Assembly: GCF_028657945.1 (NCBI RefSeq)
Contig: NZ_CP059693.1
Coordinates: 4,836,001-4,900,000 of the forward strand
Direction of reading: 5' to 3'
Source of the DNA: Thalassomonas haliotis
GTDB lineage: Bacteria > Pseudomonadota > Gammaproteobacteria > Enterobacterales > Alteromonadaceae
DNA length: 64,000 nt
Shown: in pieces, positions 45,054 to 53,820 of the stretch
How the letters are laid out: each line of letters starts with the position of its first letter
How positions within the stretch are numbered: the stretch's first letter is position 1
The notes under the pieces: model-generated
Told to the model about the DNA's origin: nothing
Databases searched by the model: none
The model's input: only the letters and a program-made list of their open reading frames with translations
Position numbers and translations under genes: made by a program

Positions 45054-45868
45054 TTTCCCTCCGTTTGGTTACCGCTATAGGCGTTTGGTTTCATGGTTTC
45101 GATAATTTGATATTTTTGCTTTAATGCCTTTACCAGGGCAGCATGATTTTTTAAAAAAGCATTAAACTGGGCAATCACTTCGGGATATTTTATCGTAGAA
45201 AAATGATAGGCATAACTTTCATGCCGGATGGATGTATTTAAAACCAGCTCACCGCTGCGCTTTAAATTGGCCAGATTATAACGTATCACATTACCGTCGA
45301 TGTTCGTGGCATCAAGATTACCATGCAGTACATGTTTGACAATACTTAACGGCGAAGATTCTTCCTGTAAAATCACTTGCTTGGCTCTTACCTTATCTAA
45401 CCACAAGGTCGGCTGAAAGCCTAAAATGGTCCCCAGGGATTTCACCTCATCCCGTAGCATGGGCAAGCGGGACTTTAACACATGAACCCCGGATATTAAC
45501 TTAAGCACGGGATCGCTAAAAGTGATCGCCAGGCTCTTTTCCGCCTGCCGCTGCCATCGCACATTATCAGGAAATTTAAAATCTATCCCCTGTTCGATAT
45601 ACCACTGGTTAAAACGTTTGATCGGCAAGGCAACAAAACGGTAGGCATACTGGTGTTTGTCAAAAAACGTACTCAGCAAGTCTTTCGTGAAGCTGGGGTG
45701 ATGACCCCTGGTCGAGGAAAAATCATAAATGGGATAATAGCTGACATCTTCAACGCCAATAATAAAAGTCTTTTCTTGTGCCTGAACAGGCACCGGAATA
45801 AAGCACAGGAAAATCAAGAGTCCTATGCCCAGGGACAGGTAATTACCCCGCAAACCGCTTTGCTTCAT
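45050..45868 (-). CDS. Periplasmic substrate-binding protein (SBP_bac_3-like)
   Basis: A 272-residue protein with a signal peptide (residues 1-30, cleavage after VQAQ) and a bilobal binding domain of the transporter substrate-binding type (HPSFTKDLLSTFFDKHQYAYRF, FSDPVLKLISGVHV). Lone proteins of this kind in Alteromonadales are often not linked to a permease, and none is seen here. It leads an operon with the hypothetical gene and probably the dapA-like gene. Confidence 0.8.
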   Translation of the reverse strand: MKQSGLRGNYLSLGIGLLIFLCFIPVPVQAQEKTFIIGVEDVSYYPIYDFSSTRGHHPSFTKDLLSTFFDKHQYAYRFVALPIKRFNQWYIEQGIDFKFPDNVRWQRQAEKSLAITFSDPVLKLISGVHVLKSRLPMLRDEVKSLGTILGFQPTLWLDKVRAKQVILQEESSPLSIVKHVLHGNLDATNIDGNVIRYNLANLKRSGELVLNTSIRHESYAYHFSTIKYPEVIAQFNAFLKNHAALVKALKQKYQIIETMKPNAYSGNQTEGK

Positions 45869-45970
45869 TAAACCACCTTAACGCCCGGCCCGGATAAACC
45901 CGGCCGGGACAAAGATCACCCGGAAATTTAACAGCCACAATAAAATAAGCTTAGCTGCTGACAACCGGGT

Positions 45971-46630
45971 TTACTTTATTCTTTGCTGCAGCCAGGTAGA
46001 AATATCCCCGATTTGCTCGGCGCAGACACTATGGGGCATAGGGTAGGTTTTATATTCATGGCTGTAATTATTTTTTTGTAAAAAAGCACTCGCCGCCTGA
46101 CCCAGCTGCTCGGGAACAACCGGATCCTGGCTGCCGTGCATGACCATCACCTGGATGTCTCTGTTTTGCGGATGCAAGTGTACCGTCTCGGCGGTGGCAA
46201 GATAAGTCGACATGGCTAACAAACCGCCAAGGGGCTTGTCAAAAGAAAGTGCCGCCTGGTAGGCAACCGCGCCTCCCTGGGAAAAACCGGCTAAGAAAAT
46301 CTGCTCGCTGGGGATACCCCGCGCCAGCTCCTGCTCCACCAGCTTGATAACCGCATCGGCAGAGGCCTGTAATTGCTCATTGTCAACTTTGCGGTTGATA
46401 TTCATATCCAAAATATCGTACCAGGCGGGCATCACCATGCCGCCATTAATGGTAACGGGAATTTTCGGCGCATGGGGGAAGATAAAACGTACCGCGTGTT
46501 CTTTGGCAAGTTTTAACTCAGGTACGATAGGCTCAAAGTCATGGCCGTCCGCGCCTAAACCGTGCAGCCAGATCACACTTGCCCCGGGTTTATCCCCGGT
46601 GGCTACTTCGATATAAGGTAATAATGACAT
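45971..46630 (-). CDS. Carboxylesterase (alpha/beta hydrolase)
   Basis: A 219-residue phospholipase/carboxylesterase family hydrolase. It has LHGLGADGHDF (oxyanion), the nucleophile elbow GFSQGGAVAYQAAL, an Asp in HGSQDPVVP and His in YPMPHSVC. Length and motifs match bacterial carboxylesterase EstB/Lysophospholipase II type. The ATG at 46630 with AGGA six bases before is preferred over the in-frame TTG at 46651. Confidence 0.93.
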   Translation of the reverse strand: MSLLPYIEVATGDKPGASVIWLHGLGADGHDFEPIVPELKLAKEHAVRFIFPHAPKIPVTINGGMVMPAWYDILDMNINRKVDNEQLQASADAVIKLVEQELARGIPSEQIFLAGFSQGGAVAYQAALSFDKPLGGLLAMSTYLATAETVHLHPQNRDIQVMVMHGSQDPVVPEQLGQAASAFLQKNNYSHEYKTYPMPHSVCAEQIGDISTWLQQRIK

Positions 46631-46782
46631 AAAATATCCTTTATCAGACAAGAAGTGAGCTTGCCCTGTTAATCGTTATAATGATAATTGCCACTATTAT
46701 ATCCATATCGCCAACAAGCGCCATAGAGCTTGTTTAAGACAACCCCGGCCACTTCTTCCAGAAATGCACTAAAAACGCCTAT

Positions 46783-46807
46783 AAAAAAGGGCTGCCGCAG
46801 CAACCCC
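46783..46807 (-). terminator. Terminator of the DUF4097 gene
   Basis: On the minus strand GGGTTGC and GCAGCCC pair around TGCG and run into TTTTTT. It lies about 20 bp after the stop. Confidence 0.75.
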
Positions 46808-46827
46808 AGATAAAGACCAGCGGTAAA

Positions 46828-47595
46828 TTATTTTTTCATCACCTTGATGCTGCCGTTAACGCTGTCTAGGGAAATACGCGCATTGCCCGAGCCGATATCG
46901 CCGCGCATATTGCGCCCGGCAAACAGGTTTTTCTCCACCTTCAAACCAAAATCATTCTTGATGCTGCCGTGCATGGTTTCGGCATCAACGGCGGCGCTGA
47001 TATTTTCCGGCAAATGAAGTTTGATACTGCCGTTTACGGTTTCAATTTTTATTTGCTCCAGCCCGGTATCCACTTGCTGGTAGTTTACCTTGATACTGCC
47101 GTTAACCGAGCTGATATCCGCATTGGCCCCCAGGCCATAAGCTTTTATGGAGCCGTTCACCAGCTCGGCGTTCACTTCCCCTAAAACATTTTCTATCACT
47201 AGGGAACCGTTCACCAGTTCAATTTTTGCCAGATCGACATCTTGGGGCACCATAATACGGTAGTCCACCGAACCTGAATGATTGTTATTGCCCCAGGTCG
47301 ATGTTTTTTCATAGCGGGTTTCAACACTGACACCACGGCCATTCTGGTTCATATCGATAGAAATGCGGTCCCGGTCGTCCTGGTCATCGGCTTCGATAAT
47401 GGCGGTGACCTGGATCACTTTTTCCTGCCAGCTTTGAATATCAACGCTGCCATTGACATTTTCCAGGCGAAAACTGCTGTTATCACCGACAGTAAAGGAT
47501 TGGTTGACCTCGTCGATCACTTCGGCACCGGCCTGGTATGCCATCACGGCAGTTAATGCGGCAACACAAAGTGATTTGCTGATAAATTTGTTCAT
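46828..47595 (-). CDS. DUF4097 family beta-strand repeat protein
   Basis: A 255-residue exported protein. The signal peptide covers residues 1-24 (AYQAGA) and the rest is a repeat beta-solenoid/adhesin-like domain of the DUF4097 type. The motif VNGSIK or variants (VNGSVDI, VNGSLVI, VNGSIKA, VNGSIKV, VNGSIKL) recurs every 20 to 35 residues, one per coil. Function is unknown; it is likely periplasmic or surface-linked. Confidence 0.9.
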   Translation of the reverse strand: MNKFISKSLCVAALTAVMAYQAGAEVIDEVNQSFTVGDNSSFRLENVNGSVDIQSWQEKVIQVTAIIEADDQDDRDRISIDMNQNGRGVSVETRYEKTSTWGNNNHSGSVDYRIMVPQDVDLAKIELVNGSLVIENVLGEVNAELVNGSIKAYGLGANADISSVNGSIKVNYQQVDTGLEQIKIETVNGSIKLHLPENISAAVDAETMHGSIKNDFGLKVEKNLFAGRNMRGDIGSGNARISLDSVNGSIKVMKK

Positions 47596-47739
47596 AGTAT
47601 TTCCCTGGTTTTTATAAGATATTTAGTCAGTAAGATGAAGGGGGAATAAAAAAGGTTTAAATCGGTTTAAAATAATTTTTCAACCGATAGAATGCCAGAT
47701 AGAACACCGCCCTCTTGCGTTGACAATAACAATGGACAA

Positions 47740-49035
47740 ATGATGAAACAAACTAAAGTGCAACTGCTGCTAACCGGCAATGAATTATTAAACGGGGATA
47801 TTGTGGATAGCAATTCTGCCATGATTGCCCGCGAGCTGGCAGAAACAGGCATAGAGATCAAACGTAAAGTTACCGTCAGTGATGACTTATCCCTGCTCGC
47901 AGCAGAAATCTCGCACATGAGCACCATGGCGGATGTCTTGATCATTAACGGCGGTTTAGGCCCGACCACAGACGATTTTACTGCACAGGCGCTGGCACAG
48001 GCGATGAATGTGCCGCTAGCCCAACATGAACAGGCCTACCGGCACCTGGTTGCCTGGTGCGAGCAAAGAGGTACAAGGCTTAATCCGGCAAATTTAAAAC
48101 AGGCTTTATTGCCCGCAGGCTGTGATATCATAGCCAACCGTATCGGCAGCGCCGTCGGCTTTAACGTTAACCACAATAACTGCGAAATCTATTGCACCCC
48201 CGGGGTTCCAACAGAATTAAAAGTGATGCTGGATGAGCAGATAGTGCCGGCTTTTACTGCAAAAACAACGGACAAAGAGAAAACAAAGATCACTAAATTT
48301 CAGATCTTTGGCCTGGGAGAGTCTAAGTTGCAGCAGCTTATTCATGACAAACTGCCCGACTGGCCCGAAAGCGTAGAGCTGGGCTTTCGGGCCGGCGAGC
48401 CTTTATTGGAGCTGAAATTAACCACCCGCTCCCGCGCAGCCGAAACTGAAAAAGCACAATGCATAACCCGGCTCAAAACCCTGTTAGGCCAGCATATGGT
48501 TGCAGAAATAAATGATATCCCTAAAAGTATGGCGCACCATGTGCTGGATAAGCTAATCGAAAAAGGTCAAACCCTGACCACGGCAGAGTCCTGCACCGGC
48601 GGCCTGATCGCCAGCTTGCTTACGCAAATTCCCGGCTCTTCCCGGGGCTTTGAAGCCGGCTTTGTCACTTACTCCAATGAAATGAAAAGCCAAATGCTGG
48701 CGGTAAATCCCCAGATTCTGTCAAACCATGGCGCCGTTAGCCGGAAAACCGTACTGGCCATGGCCAAAGGCGCGCTGGATAAATCGGGAGCAGATTATGC
48801 CATCGCCGTTTCCGGAGTCGCAGGCCCCGGCGGCGGCAGCAAAGAAAAACCCGTAGGCACAGTCTGGCTGGCCTGGGGAAACAGGACAAACCTGCAATGC
48901 CATTGTTTTTTAATCCCCGGCACCCGGCTTGCTTTTCAGCGTTATGTTGCAGCCATTGCCCTGGATTTGATCAGGCGTTCGCTGAATGAATGTGATGAAC
49001 AAGCTAATTACTTGATTGAAAGGAGTTTTAAATAA
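47740..49035 (+). CDS. cinA: CinA family protein (competence/damage-inducible; nicotinamide-nucleotide amidohydrolase)
   Basis: A 431-residue two-domain protein: an N-terminal MoaB-like domain (LLLTGNELLNGDIVDSNS, INGGLGPTTDDFT) with pyrophosphatase role in other bacteria, and a C-terminal PncC amidohydrolase domain with TAESCTGGLIASLLTQIPGS and AVSGVAGPGGGSKEKP. The C-terminal domain hydrolyses nicotinamide mononucleotide in NAD recycling. ATG at 47740 is followed by another ATG; the start of the long frame at 47692 has no family support. Confidence 0.94.
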   Translation: MMKQTKVQLLLTGNELLNGDIVDSNSAMIARELAETGIEIKRKVTVSDDLSLLAAEISHMSTMADVLIINGGLGPTTDDFTAQALAQAMNVPLAQHEQAYRHLVAWCEQRGTRLNPANLKQALLPAGCDIIANRIGSAVGFNVNHNNCEIYCTPGVPTELKVMLDEQIVPAFTAKTTDKEKTKITKFQIFGLGESKLQQLIHDKLPDWPESVELGFRAGEPLLELKLTTRSRAAETEKAQCITRLKTLLGQHMVAEINDIPKSMAHHVLDKLIEKGQTLTTAESCTGGLIASLLTQIPGSSRGFEAGFVTYSNEMKSQMLAVNPQILSNHGAVSRKTVLAMAKGALDKSGADYAIAVSGVAGPGGGSKEKPVGTVWLAWGNRTNLQCHCFLIPGTRLAFQRYVAAIALDLIRRSLNECDEQANYLIERSFK

Positions 49036-49210
49036 AAAAACTAAAAAAATTCAACTAATATTATAAATCAAAGAATCTGCCGATAATCTCTTATATTATC
49101 CGGGGTATAATGCTTCTAAAATCAGATTATTATATCTGTATAAGATCATTGAACAGATCAAGAATTAAGATTAATATTTACACATTGATTACAGAGTAAA
49201 AGCTTTATCT
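49036..49210. promoter_or_regulatory. Promoter region upstream of the structured leader
   Basis: AT-rich sequence with several -10-like boxes, for example GGGTATAATGC around 49103-49113, which is an extended -10 candidate about 110 bases before the leader helices. No operator was identified. Confidence 0.4.
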
Positions 49211-49360
49211 GACGGCAAACTGACGAGCTTGCTTTACTTAGGCCCGATATTAGGGTAATAATTCGAGGAATAATAGTTCGGGGGATCAGAGTCCGAAAGG
49301 TAAAGCATTAGAAAAAGCTCGCTGACACATGTCGATGTGCGGTTAAGCGTCAGCCAGGCA
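49211..49360 (+). promoter_or_regulatory. Candidate structured 5-prime leader RNA
   Basis: An 18 nt strand at 49220-49237 (CTGAC, GAGCTT, GCTTTAC in a row) can pair stepwise with GTAAAGC (49300-49306), AAGCTC (49315-49320) and GTCAG (49349-49353). A hairpin CACAT-GTCG-ATGTG sits at 49326-49339. A competing helix GCTGAC (49321-49326) with GTCAGC (49349-49354) would exclude the GTCAG pairing. It ends about 25 bases before the start codon of the small gene. No known riboswitch class was recognised. Confidence 0.5.
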
Positions 49361-49383
49361 ATTAGTATAACTAGGGGAATATT

Positions 49384-49710
49384 TTGATAGATAAAAACTT
49401 CATCACCAGTGGTCGTAACACTTTAATTCACAAAATAAGAAAGTTTGACTTACTGATAGTCAATGGTGACTATGACGTAGTGATTGTCAGCCACAGGGGC
49501 ATAGGTATCTACAAAGGACCGGTACCGGGTAAGCGCTCGGAAGCGAAAAAAGCTTATCAGGAAGTTATCGACCTGGCTTCCATCGATGTATTCGGTGAAG
49601 AGAAAACCTTAGTATTCGTTCAGGCGCTGGACAATAAAGAATACAAAATTGATTATTCCAAAGCCGGCACCAAGAATTTCATCCGCATCCATCAGGACAA
49701 CTATATTTAA
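49384..49710 (+). CDS. Hypothetical protein upstream of FapA
   Basis: A 108-residue soluble protein of mixed alpha/beta type (LLIVNGDYDVVIVSHRGIGIY). The start is TTG at 49384 with AGGGGA at good spacing. No in-frame ATG is nearby. It is followed 55 bp later by the FapA gene and very likely co-transcribed with it. No family recognised, and the function may be linked to polar signalling as for FapA but this is a guess. Confidence 0.7.
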   Translation: MIDKNFITSGRNTLIHKIRKFDLLIVNGDYDVVIVSHRGIGIYKGPVPGKRSEAKKAYQEVIDLASIDVFGEEKTLVFVQALDNKEYKIDYSKAGTKNFIRIHQDNYI

Positions 49711-49764
49711 CAATAAAACTAATGCCAATAATAACAATAAATAGTAGTTTCGGAGTTTAACCCC

Positions 49765-51453
49765 ATGAGCAAGGCCAGTTTAGTCAGCAACGCCAAAGAG
49801 AATATCGACCTGGTATTAGCGCCGATAAAAGGTGGGGATGCAATTACCGAAGCCGGCATATTAGAGTTAGTCGCCGCCTCGCAGTACACAGATCTTCATG
49901 TACAAAAAGCCAATATTAAAAATGCCGTTGCCGAACTCAACGACGTTTTAAAGCCTTTGCAGGCAGGGAATACCGGCAGGGAAATACGTTACCAAATCCT
50001 GGAGCGGCGCGACGCCACAGTTACCATCTCATTAGACAGCGATGCCATGACGGCAACCGCCGAAATCACTACTGCCCTTGGCGGCAAACACCTGTCGGCC
50101 AAAGCCATCCTTAATGCCGCGCAAGAGTCCGGCGTGAAAAAAGGTTTTATCAAGGAAGAACTGGTTGCTCTGGCGCAAAAAGCCGCCAAAGAGCCGGCAG
50201 GTACTGTGGTCTCCAACGAAATAGCCTTGGGGAAAATGCCGATAGACGGCCAGGACGCCAGAATCAAACACCTGGTGCAAAGTGCCCAGGCCCGCATTTT
50301 AAAGCCGAAAAAACGCGAAGACGGCAGCGTCGACATGCGGGATTTAGGGGATATTATTTGTGTTAAGGTCGGAGACCCCCTGGTACAGAAAGTCCCCCTG
50401 TCCCAAGGCAAACGTGGTTATAAAGTCACCGCCGAGCCGTTAGAGCCGACCCCGGGCAATGATATTGAGATGAAGTGCGGTGAAGGCACAGAGTTAAGCC
50501 CGAAAAATGGCAATATCCTGATCTCCAAAAAAGTCGGCCTGCCCAAAGTCATTGAGAACGGCATGGAGGTTGACGAAGTCTATAAAATTAAAAATGTTGA
50601 TGTCAGCACCGGTCATATCATCTTCGAAGGCAGTGTCATTATCGATGGCGATGTCAGCGAAGGCATGAAAGTTTCCGCGACCGGCGATATTACCATAGGC
50701 GGCTTTGTCGAGTCGGCTATTTTAAAAGCCGGCGGCGACATCACCATTTCCGGCGGTATCATAGGGCGTAAACAAGATCTGGAAACCCGCCAGGTGACCG
50801 AAGTACAAATGAGCGTCAATATCAACACCAAAGGCAATATTTATGCGAAACATTGCCAATACGCAGAGATCTACTGCGATGGTGATGTCCGCATTGAAAA
50901 CCAGCTGATGCACTCTATCGTCGATATCGGCGGCAAGCTCTGGGTCGGCAGCGAAGAAAAAGCCGACGGCAAGTTAATCGGCGGCTTCATTAAGGCCGTC
51001 AGCTCAGTACATGCCGGCATAGTCGGCGCAACGGCAGGCAGCAATACCCTGATCCATTTCGAGAGAAAACTCAGCGCATTAAAGGAACAGCTTGATGATG
51101 TTGAAAGCCGATTAAAAAGCGATTCGGATAAAACCAATGAATTAAAGTCCGCCACCACGAAATTAAAAGCTTTGCCCAAAGATAAGGCCAACCCTGAAAT
51201 GTTGACAAAAGTCGTCGCGACTTATCAATTCCATGCCAAGCGCATGGGAGAGCTGCTGCTGGAAAAGCAAGCCCTGGAGCAGACGATTCAGGACTATATG
51301 GCCAGCGTGTTTGTCGAAGCTACCGAAAAGCTTTATCATGGCGTAGAACTGACCATAGGCGATCACAGCGACCGCAGCAAACGTGAATATGGTCCAAGTA
51401 AAATACAGTTTAAAGACAGAAAAATTCATATAGAGCCGATTGTACATAGCTGA
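49765..51453 (+). CDS. FapA/DUF342 family protein
   Basis: A 562-residue protein of the DUF342 (FapA) family. The N-terminal quarter is a globular region (residues 1-180); the middle (residues 190-440) has the beta-helix repeats typical of the family (VDVSTGHIIFEGSVIIDGDV, DITIGGFVES); a coiled coil follows (residues 430-510). FapA proteins of Vibrio affect flagellar and carbon signalling. ATG has GGAG upstream. Confidence 0.9.
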   Translation: MSKASLVSNAKENIDLVLAPIKGGDAITEAGILELVAASQYTDLHVQKANIKNAVAELNDVLKPLQAGNTGREIRYQILERRDATVTISLDSDAMTATAEITTALGGKHLSAKAILNAAQESGVKKGFIKEELVALAQKAAKEPAGTVVSNEIALGKMPIDGQDARIKHLVQSAQARILKPKKREDGSVDMRDLGDIICVKVGDPLVQKVPLSQGKRGYKVTAEPLEPTPGNDIEMKCGEGTELSPKNGNILISKKVGLPKVIENGMEVDEVYKIKNVDVSTGHIIFEGSVIIDGDVSEGMKVSATGDITIGGFVESAILKAGGDITISGGIIGRKQDLETRQVTEVQMSVNINTKGNIYAKHCQYAEIYCDGDVRIENQLMHSIVDIGGKLWVGSEEKADGKLIGGFIKAVSSVHAGIVGATAGSNTLIHFERKLSALKEQLDDVESRLKSDSDKTNELKSATTKLKALPKDKANPEMLTKVVATYQFHAKRMGELLLEKQALEQTIQDYMASVFVEATEKLYHGVELTIGDHSDRSKREYGPSKIQFKDRKIHIEPIVHS

Positions 51454-51494
51454 CAAACCGCTCGCTGAAACAGACAATCAACAGGCAAGATAAA

Positions 51495-52319
51495 ATGAAG
51501 TGCCTCACCTTTGGCTTTATGCTTACCGCTTTCTCATGTGCCGCAGCAAATGCCGCGCCGTGTAATATCAATATCAACCATGGTATTGTGATCAATCCCA
51601 AGCATATCCGCGTGCTTGACCATGACCGCACCATTTTGCAAATCAACACCCCCCGGCAACTTTTTATCGGCGGCCGGGAAGTTCAGTTAACCGAGCAACA
51701 GCAGGCCTTGCTTGGACAATATAGTTCAGGGATCCGCAAGCAAGTCCCCGAAATAGTCTCCATTGCCATCAACGGCCTGGAGCTGGGACTTAAAGCGGTC
51801 AATAAAGTCATCGCCGGTTTAACCGGAGAAAACAGCGCCGCCCACCAAAAAATTCAGGAAAAATTCAGGGAAGTCCAGGTACGCCTGCATAAAAGGTTTA
51901 ACCACAGCGAGCAAAATTATTTTATCGCCCCGCAAGACTTCGACAATTTTGACGATTTATTTACCGGTGATTTTGAAGTTGAACTTGAAGAAGTGATCTC
52001 AGCTTCGCTGGGTAACCTGTTGCACCAGGTCGAACGTGTGATTAACAGCAAGGGGGAAGCGCTTCCCGGAGCAAACGATAACGGTAAAAGCGAGCAAAGG
52101 CCGGCCTCAAGCTCTGAGCTTAAGATAACAAGCCTGGACAAACACCTGGCGCCCTTTTCACAAGAGCTGAAACAGGAAATGGGCCACCATGCCAGCATTT
52201 TAAATGAAAAAACCGCGCAATTTTGCCAGGGGCTGATTGAGCTGAATAAGATAGAGCAGGAGCTTAAACAGCAAATCCCCCAGCTTAGCCAGTTTGCCCT
52301 TATTGACACAAAAAATTGA
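51495..52319 (+). CDS. DUF2884 family (YggN-like) protein
   Basis: A 274-residue exported protein. The signal peptide (residues 1-20) ends at ANAAP; the mature part begins CNININHGIVINPKHIRVLD as in DUF2884. It is rich in Gln and Glu with long helices. YggN-like proteins of Enterobacteria have no firm function. It lies 41 bp after the FapA gene. Confidence 0.88.
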   Translation: MKCLTFGFMLTAFSCAAANAAPCNININHGIVINPKHIRVLDHDRTILQINTPRQLFIGGREVQLTEQQQALLGQYSSGIRKQVPEIVSIAINGLELGLKAVNKVIAGLTGENSAAHQKIQEKFREVQVRLHKRFNHSEQNYFIAPQDFDNFDDLFTGDFEVELEEVISASLGNLLHQVERVINSKGEALPGANDNGKSEQRPASSSELKITSLDKHLAPFSQELKQEMGHHASILNEKTAQFCQGLIELNKIEQELKQQIPQLSQFALIDTKN

Positions 52320-52355
52320 TAGCAACTTTTACTTCCCGCAGAAGCAGTCCGTTAA

Positions 52356-52387
52356 AAACCCCTGCTATCAAATGATAACAGGGGTTT
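52356..52387. terminator. Bidirectional terminator between DUF2884 and DUF3103 genes
   Basis: AAACCCCTGCTATCA and TGATAACAGGGGTTT form a 15-position stem with one mismatch and an AA loop. It serves the two convergent genes. Confidence 0.8.
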
Positions 52388-52423
52388 AAACAAATAAAGC
52401 ACACTAAGCGTTAAGCCATAGGA

Positions 52424-53593
52424 TTAACGTGGCGCAATTTCCAGTGGCTCAAACGTCGTCTTGGCATTACCGCCGGCGCCCATATGATCATTATAAGTAC
52501 GACCTTCAAACAAGGTGTAGTAGACATCAACATAATCATCGTCATTGGTGAACCAGGCATCAGGCATAGCGCTGATGATACCGTTAGTGATCTGAGGAAT
52601 AATGGCATATCCCTGAACCGCAGGATCGGGGATCAAACGCATGATGGCCGTTGCTGCTTCCAAAAGGGCTGTTGCCAGATCTTTATAGTTAGTGCCGTCG
52701 TCATGCTCCATCAGGATCATATCCGCTGCACTCCAGCGGTACCTGTCCCAATAAATCGCAATCTGGTTCGGGGAATAAGTGGTGCCGTCGTTGTCCAGGT
52801 AAGGCATTTCAACTATGTCCAGGTAAGGCTCATCTCTTGACGGATCAACCCCGTTGACTATGCCGTAAATTTCAGCATCGCCGGAAATCCACGGTTCCTG
52901 ATCATCATTTAAGTGAATTTTTTTGATCACCGTCGTTGATAAACTACCGTCGTCGGCCGTGATACCGGCGCTAGCAGATACCGAGCGTAATGCTGATTTG
53001 CTTACCTGGCTGCCGCCGGCAAATACCGAACGCATCACCTGCAGACCTTCTTTTAATGAACGCTGTCCGTCGACGCCAACCACAAATACCGGACGCTCAG
53101 GCATTTCATAGGCATCTAACAGCTCGATATTGCCGTCAACATCATAAGCTTCAATATAATCCCATTGACTGTCATTGCCTTCGGGCGCAAAAGCAAATAA
53201 AGGCGACTCACCCGCCTGCCAGGCCGCCAGCATAGACTCATGTGCCAGGCGTAATTCAACCAGAGACTCAGTGACCGACTCCAGGCCTTTGGCCGACTTA
53301 ATGGACAGATCCGCTCGTTGTAGCTGCTTGGTATCCATCACATTGGCACTAAGCAGGTTATCAACATTAACTTTCAGGTTATATTGAGTGATTTCACTGT
53401 GCAGCAGTGATGAGATCTTGCTGTACTGACGGCTGATGTCCTGTGCCATCAAGCGCTTGCTCGTGGTTAAATTAACCTTGGCTTTTACCTGTGATGAAAC
53501 CGGTTTTGCTTCTGCTGGATTGATAGTGCTGGCCTGTCCGGCAAATGCCGTCATTGATAGCAATAACATTAAAGATGTGGGTAGTTTTTTCAT
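52424..53593 (-). CDS. DUF3103 family exported protein
   Basis: A 389-residue protein with an N-terminal signal peptide (residues 1-21, cleavage after GQA). The C-terminal half has the DUF3103-type segments MILMEHDDGTNYKDLATAL and MPDAWFTNDDDYVDVYYTL. DUF3103 proteins occur in Vibrio and Bacillus and have no known role. It is monocistronic. Confidence 0.85.
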   Translation of the reverse strand: MKKLPTSLMLLLSMTAFAGQASTINPAEAKPVSSQVKAKVNLTTSKRLMAQDISRQYSKISSLLHSEITQYNLKVNVDNLLSANVMDTKQLQRADLSIKSAKGLESVTESLVELRLAHESMLAAWQAGESPLFAFAPEGNDSQWDYIEAYDVDGNIELLDAYEMPERPVFVVGVDGQRSLKEGLQVMRSVFAGGSQVSKSALRSVSASAGITADDGSLSTTVIKKIHLNDDQEPWISGDAEIYGIVNGVDPSRDEPYLDIVEMPYLDNDGTTYSPNQIAIYWDRYRWSAADMILMEHDDGTNYKDLATALLEAATAIMRLIPDPAVQGYAIIPQITNGIISAMPDAWFTNDDDYVDVYYTLFEGRTYNDHMGAGGNAKTTFEPLEIAPR

Positions 53594-53820
53594 TTTTCTC
53601 TTATCCTTTTAGAGTATTACTTCAAGATATCCTTGAAACTGCATATCACCACACGTTTTTCACTTTGTAAACCGGACGCAACTGAAAATGTCGTTTTTTT
53701 CTCCTAAAATGTCGCATTTTTTCGACTAACATCGGCAATAAGAAGAAAACTTGACGCTAACGTTAAAGAATTTCGGCAAACGTGCTAACTGGTTAACCAG
53801 CATAGTCCGCTTTTTTTCTT
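53594..53820. other. Upstream region of the DUF3103 gene
   Basis: About 227 bp, AT-rich with tracts such as TGTCGTTTTTTTCTCC and no reading frame; the promoter of the DUF3103 gene should lie here. Nothing specific was identified. Confidence 0.35.

Noticed and set aside
49211-49360. c-di-GMP (GEMM) riboswitch
   Set aside because: GGCAAAC is present, but the GACGCAAAGC core and tetraloop receptor are missing and the pairing layout differs.
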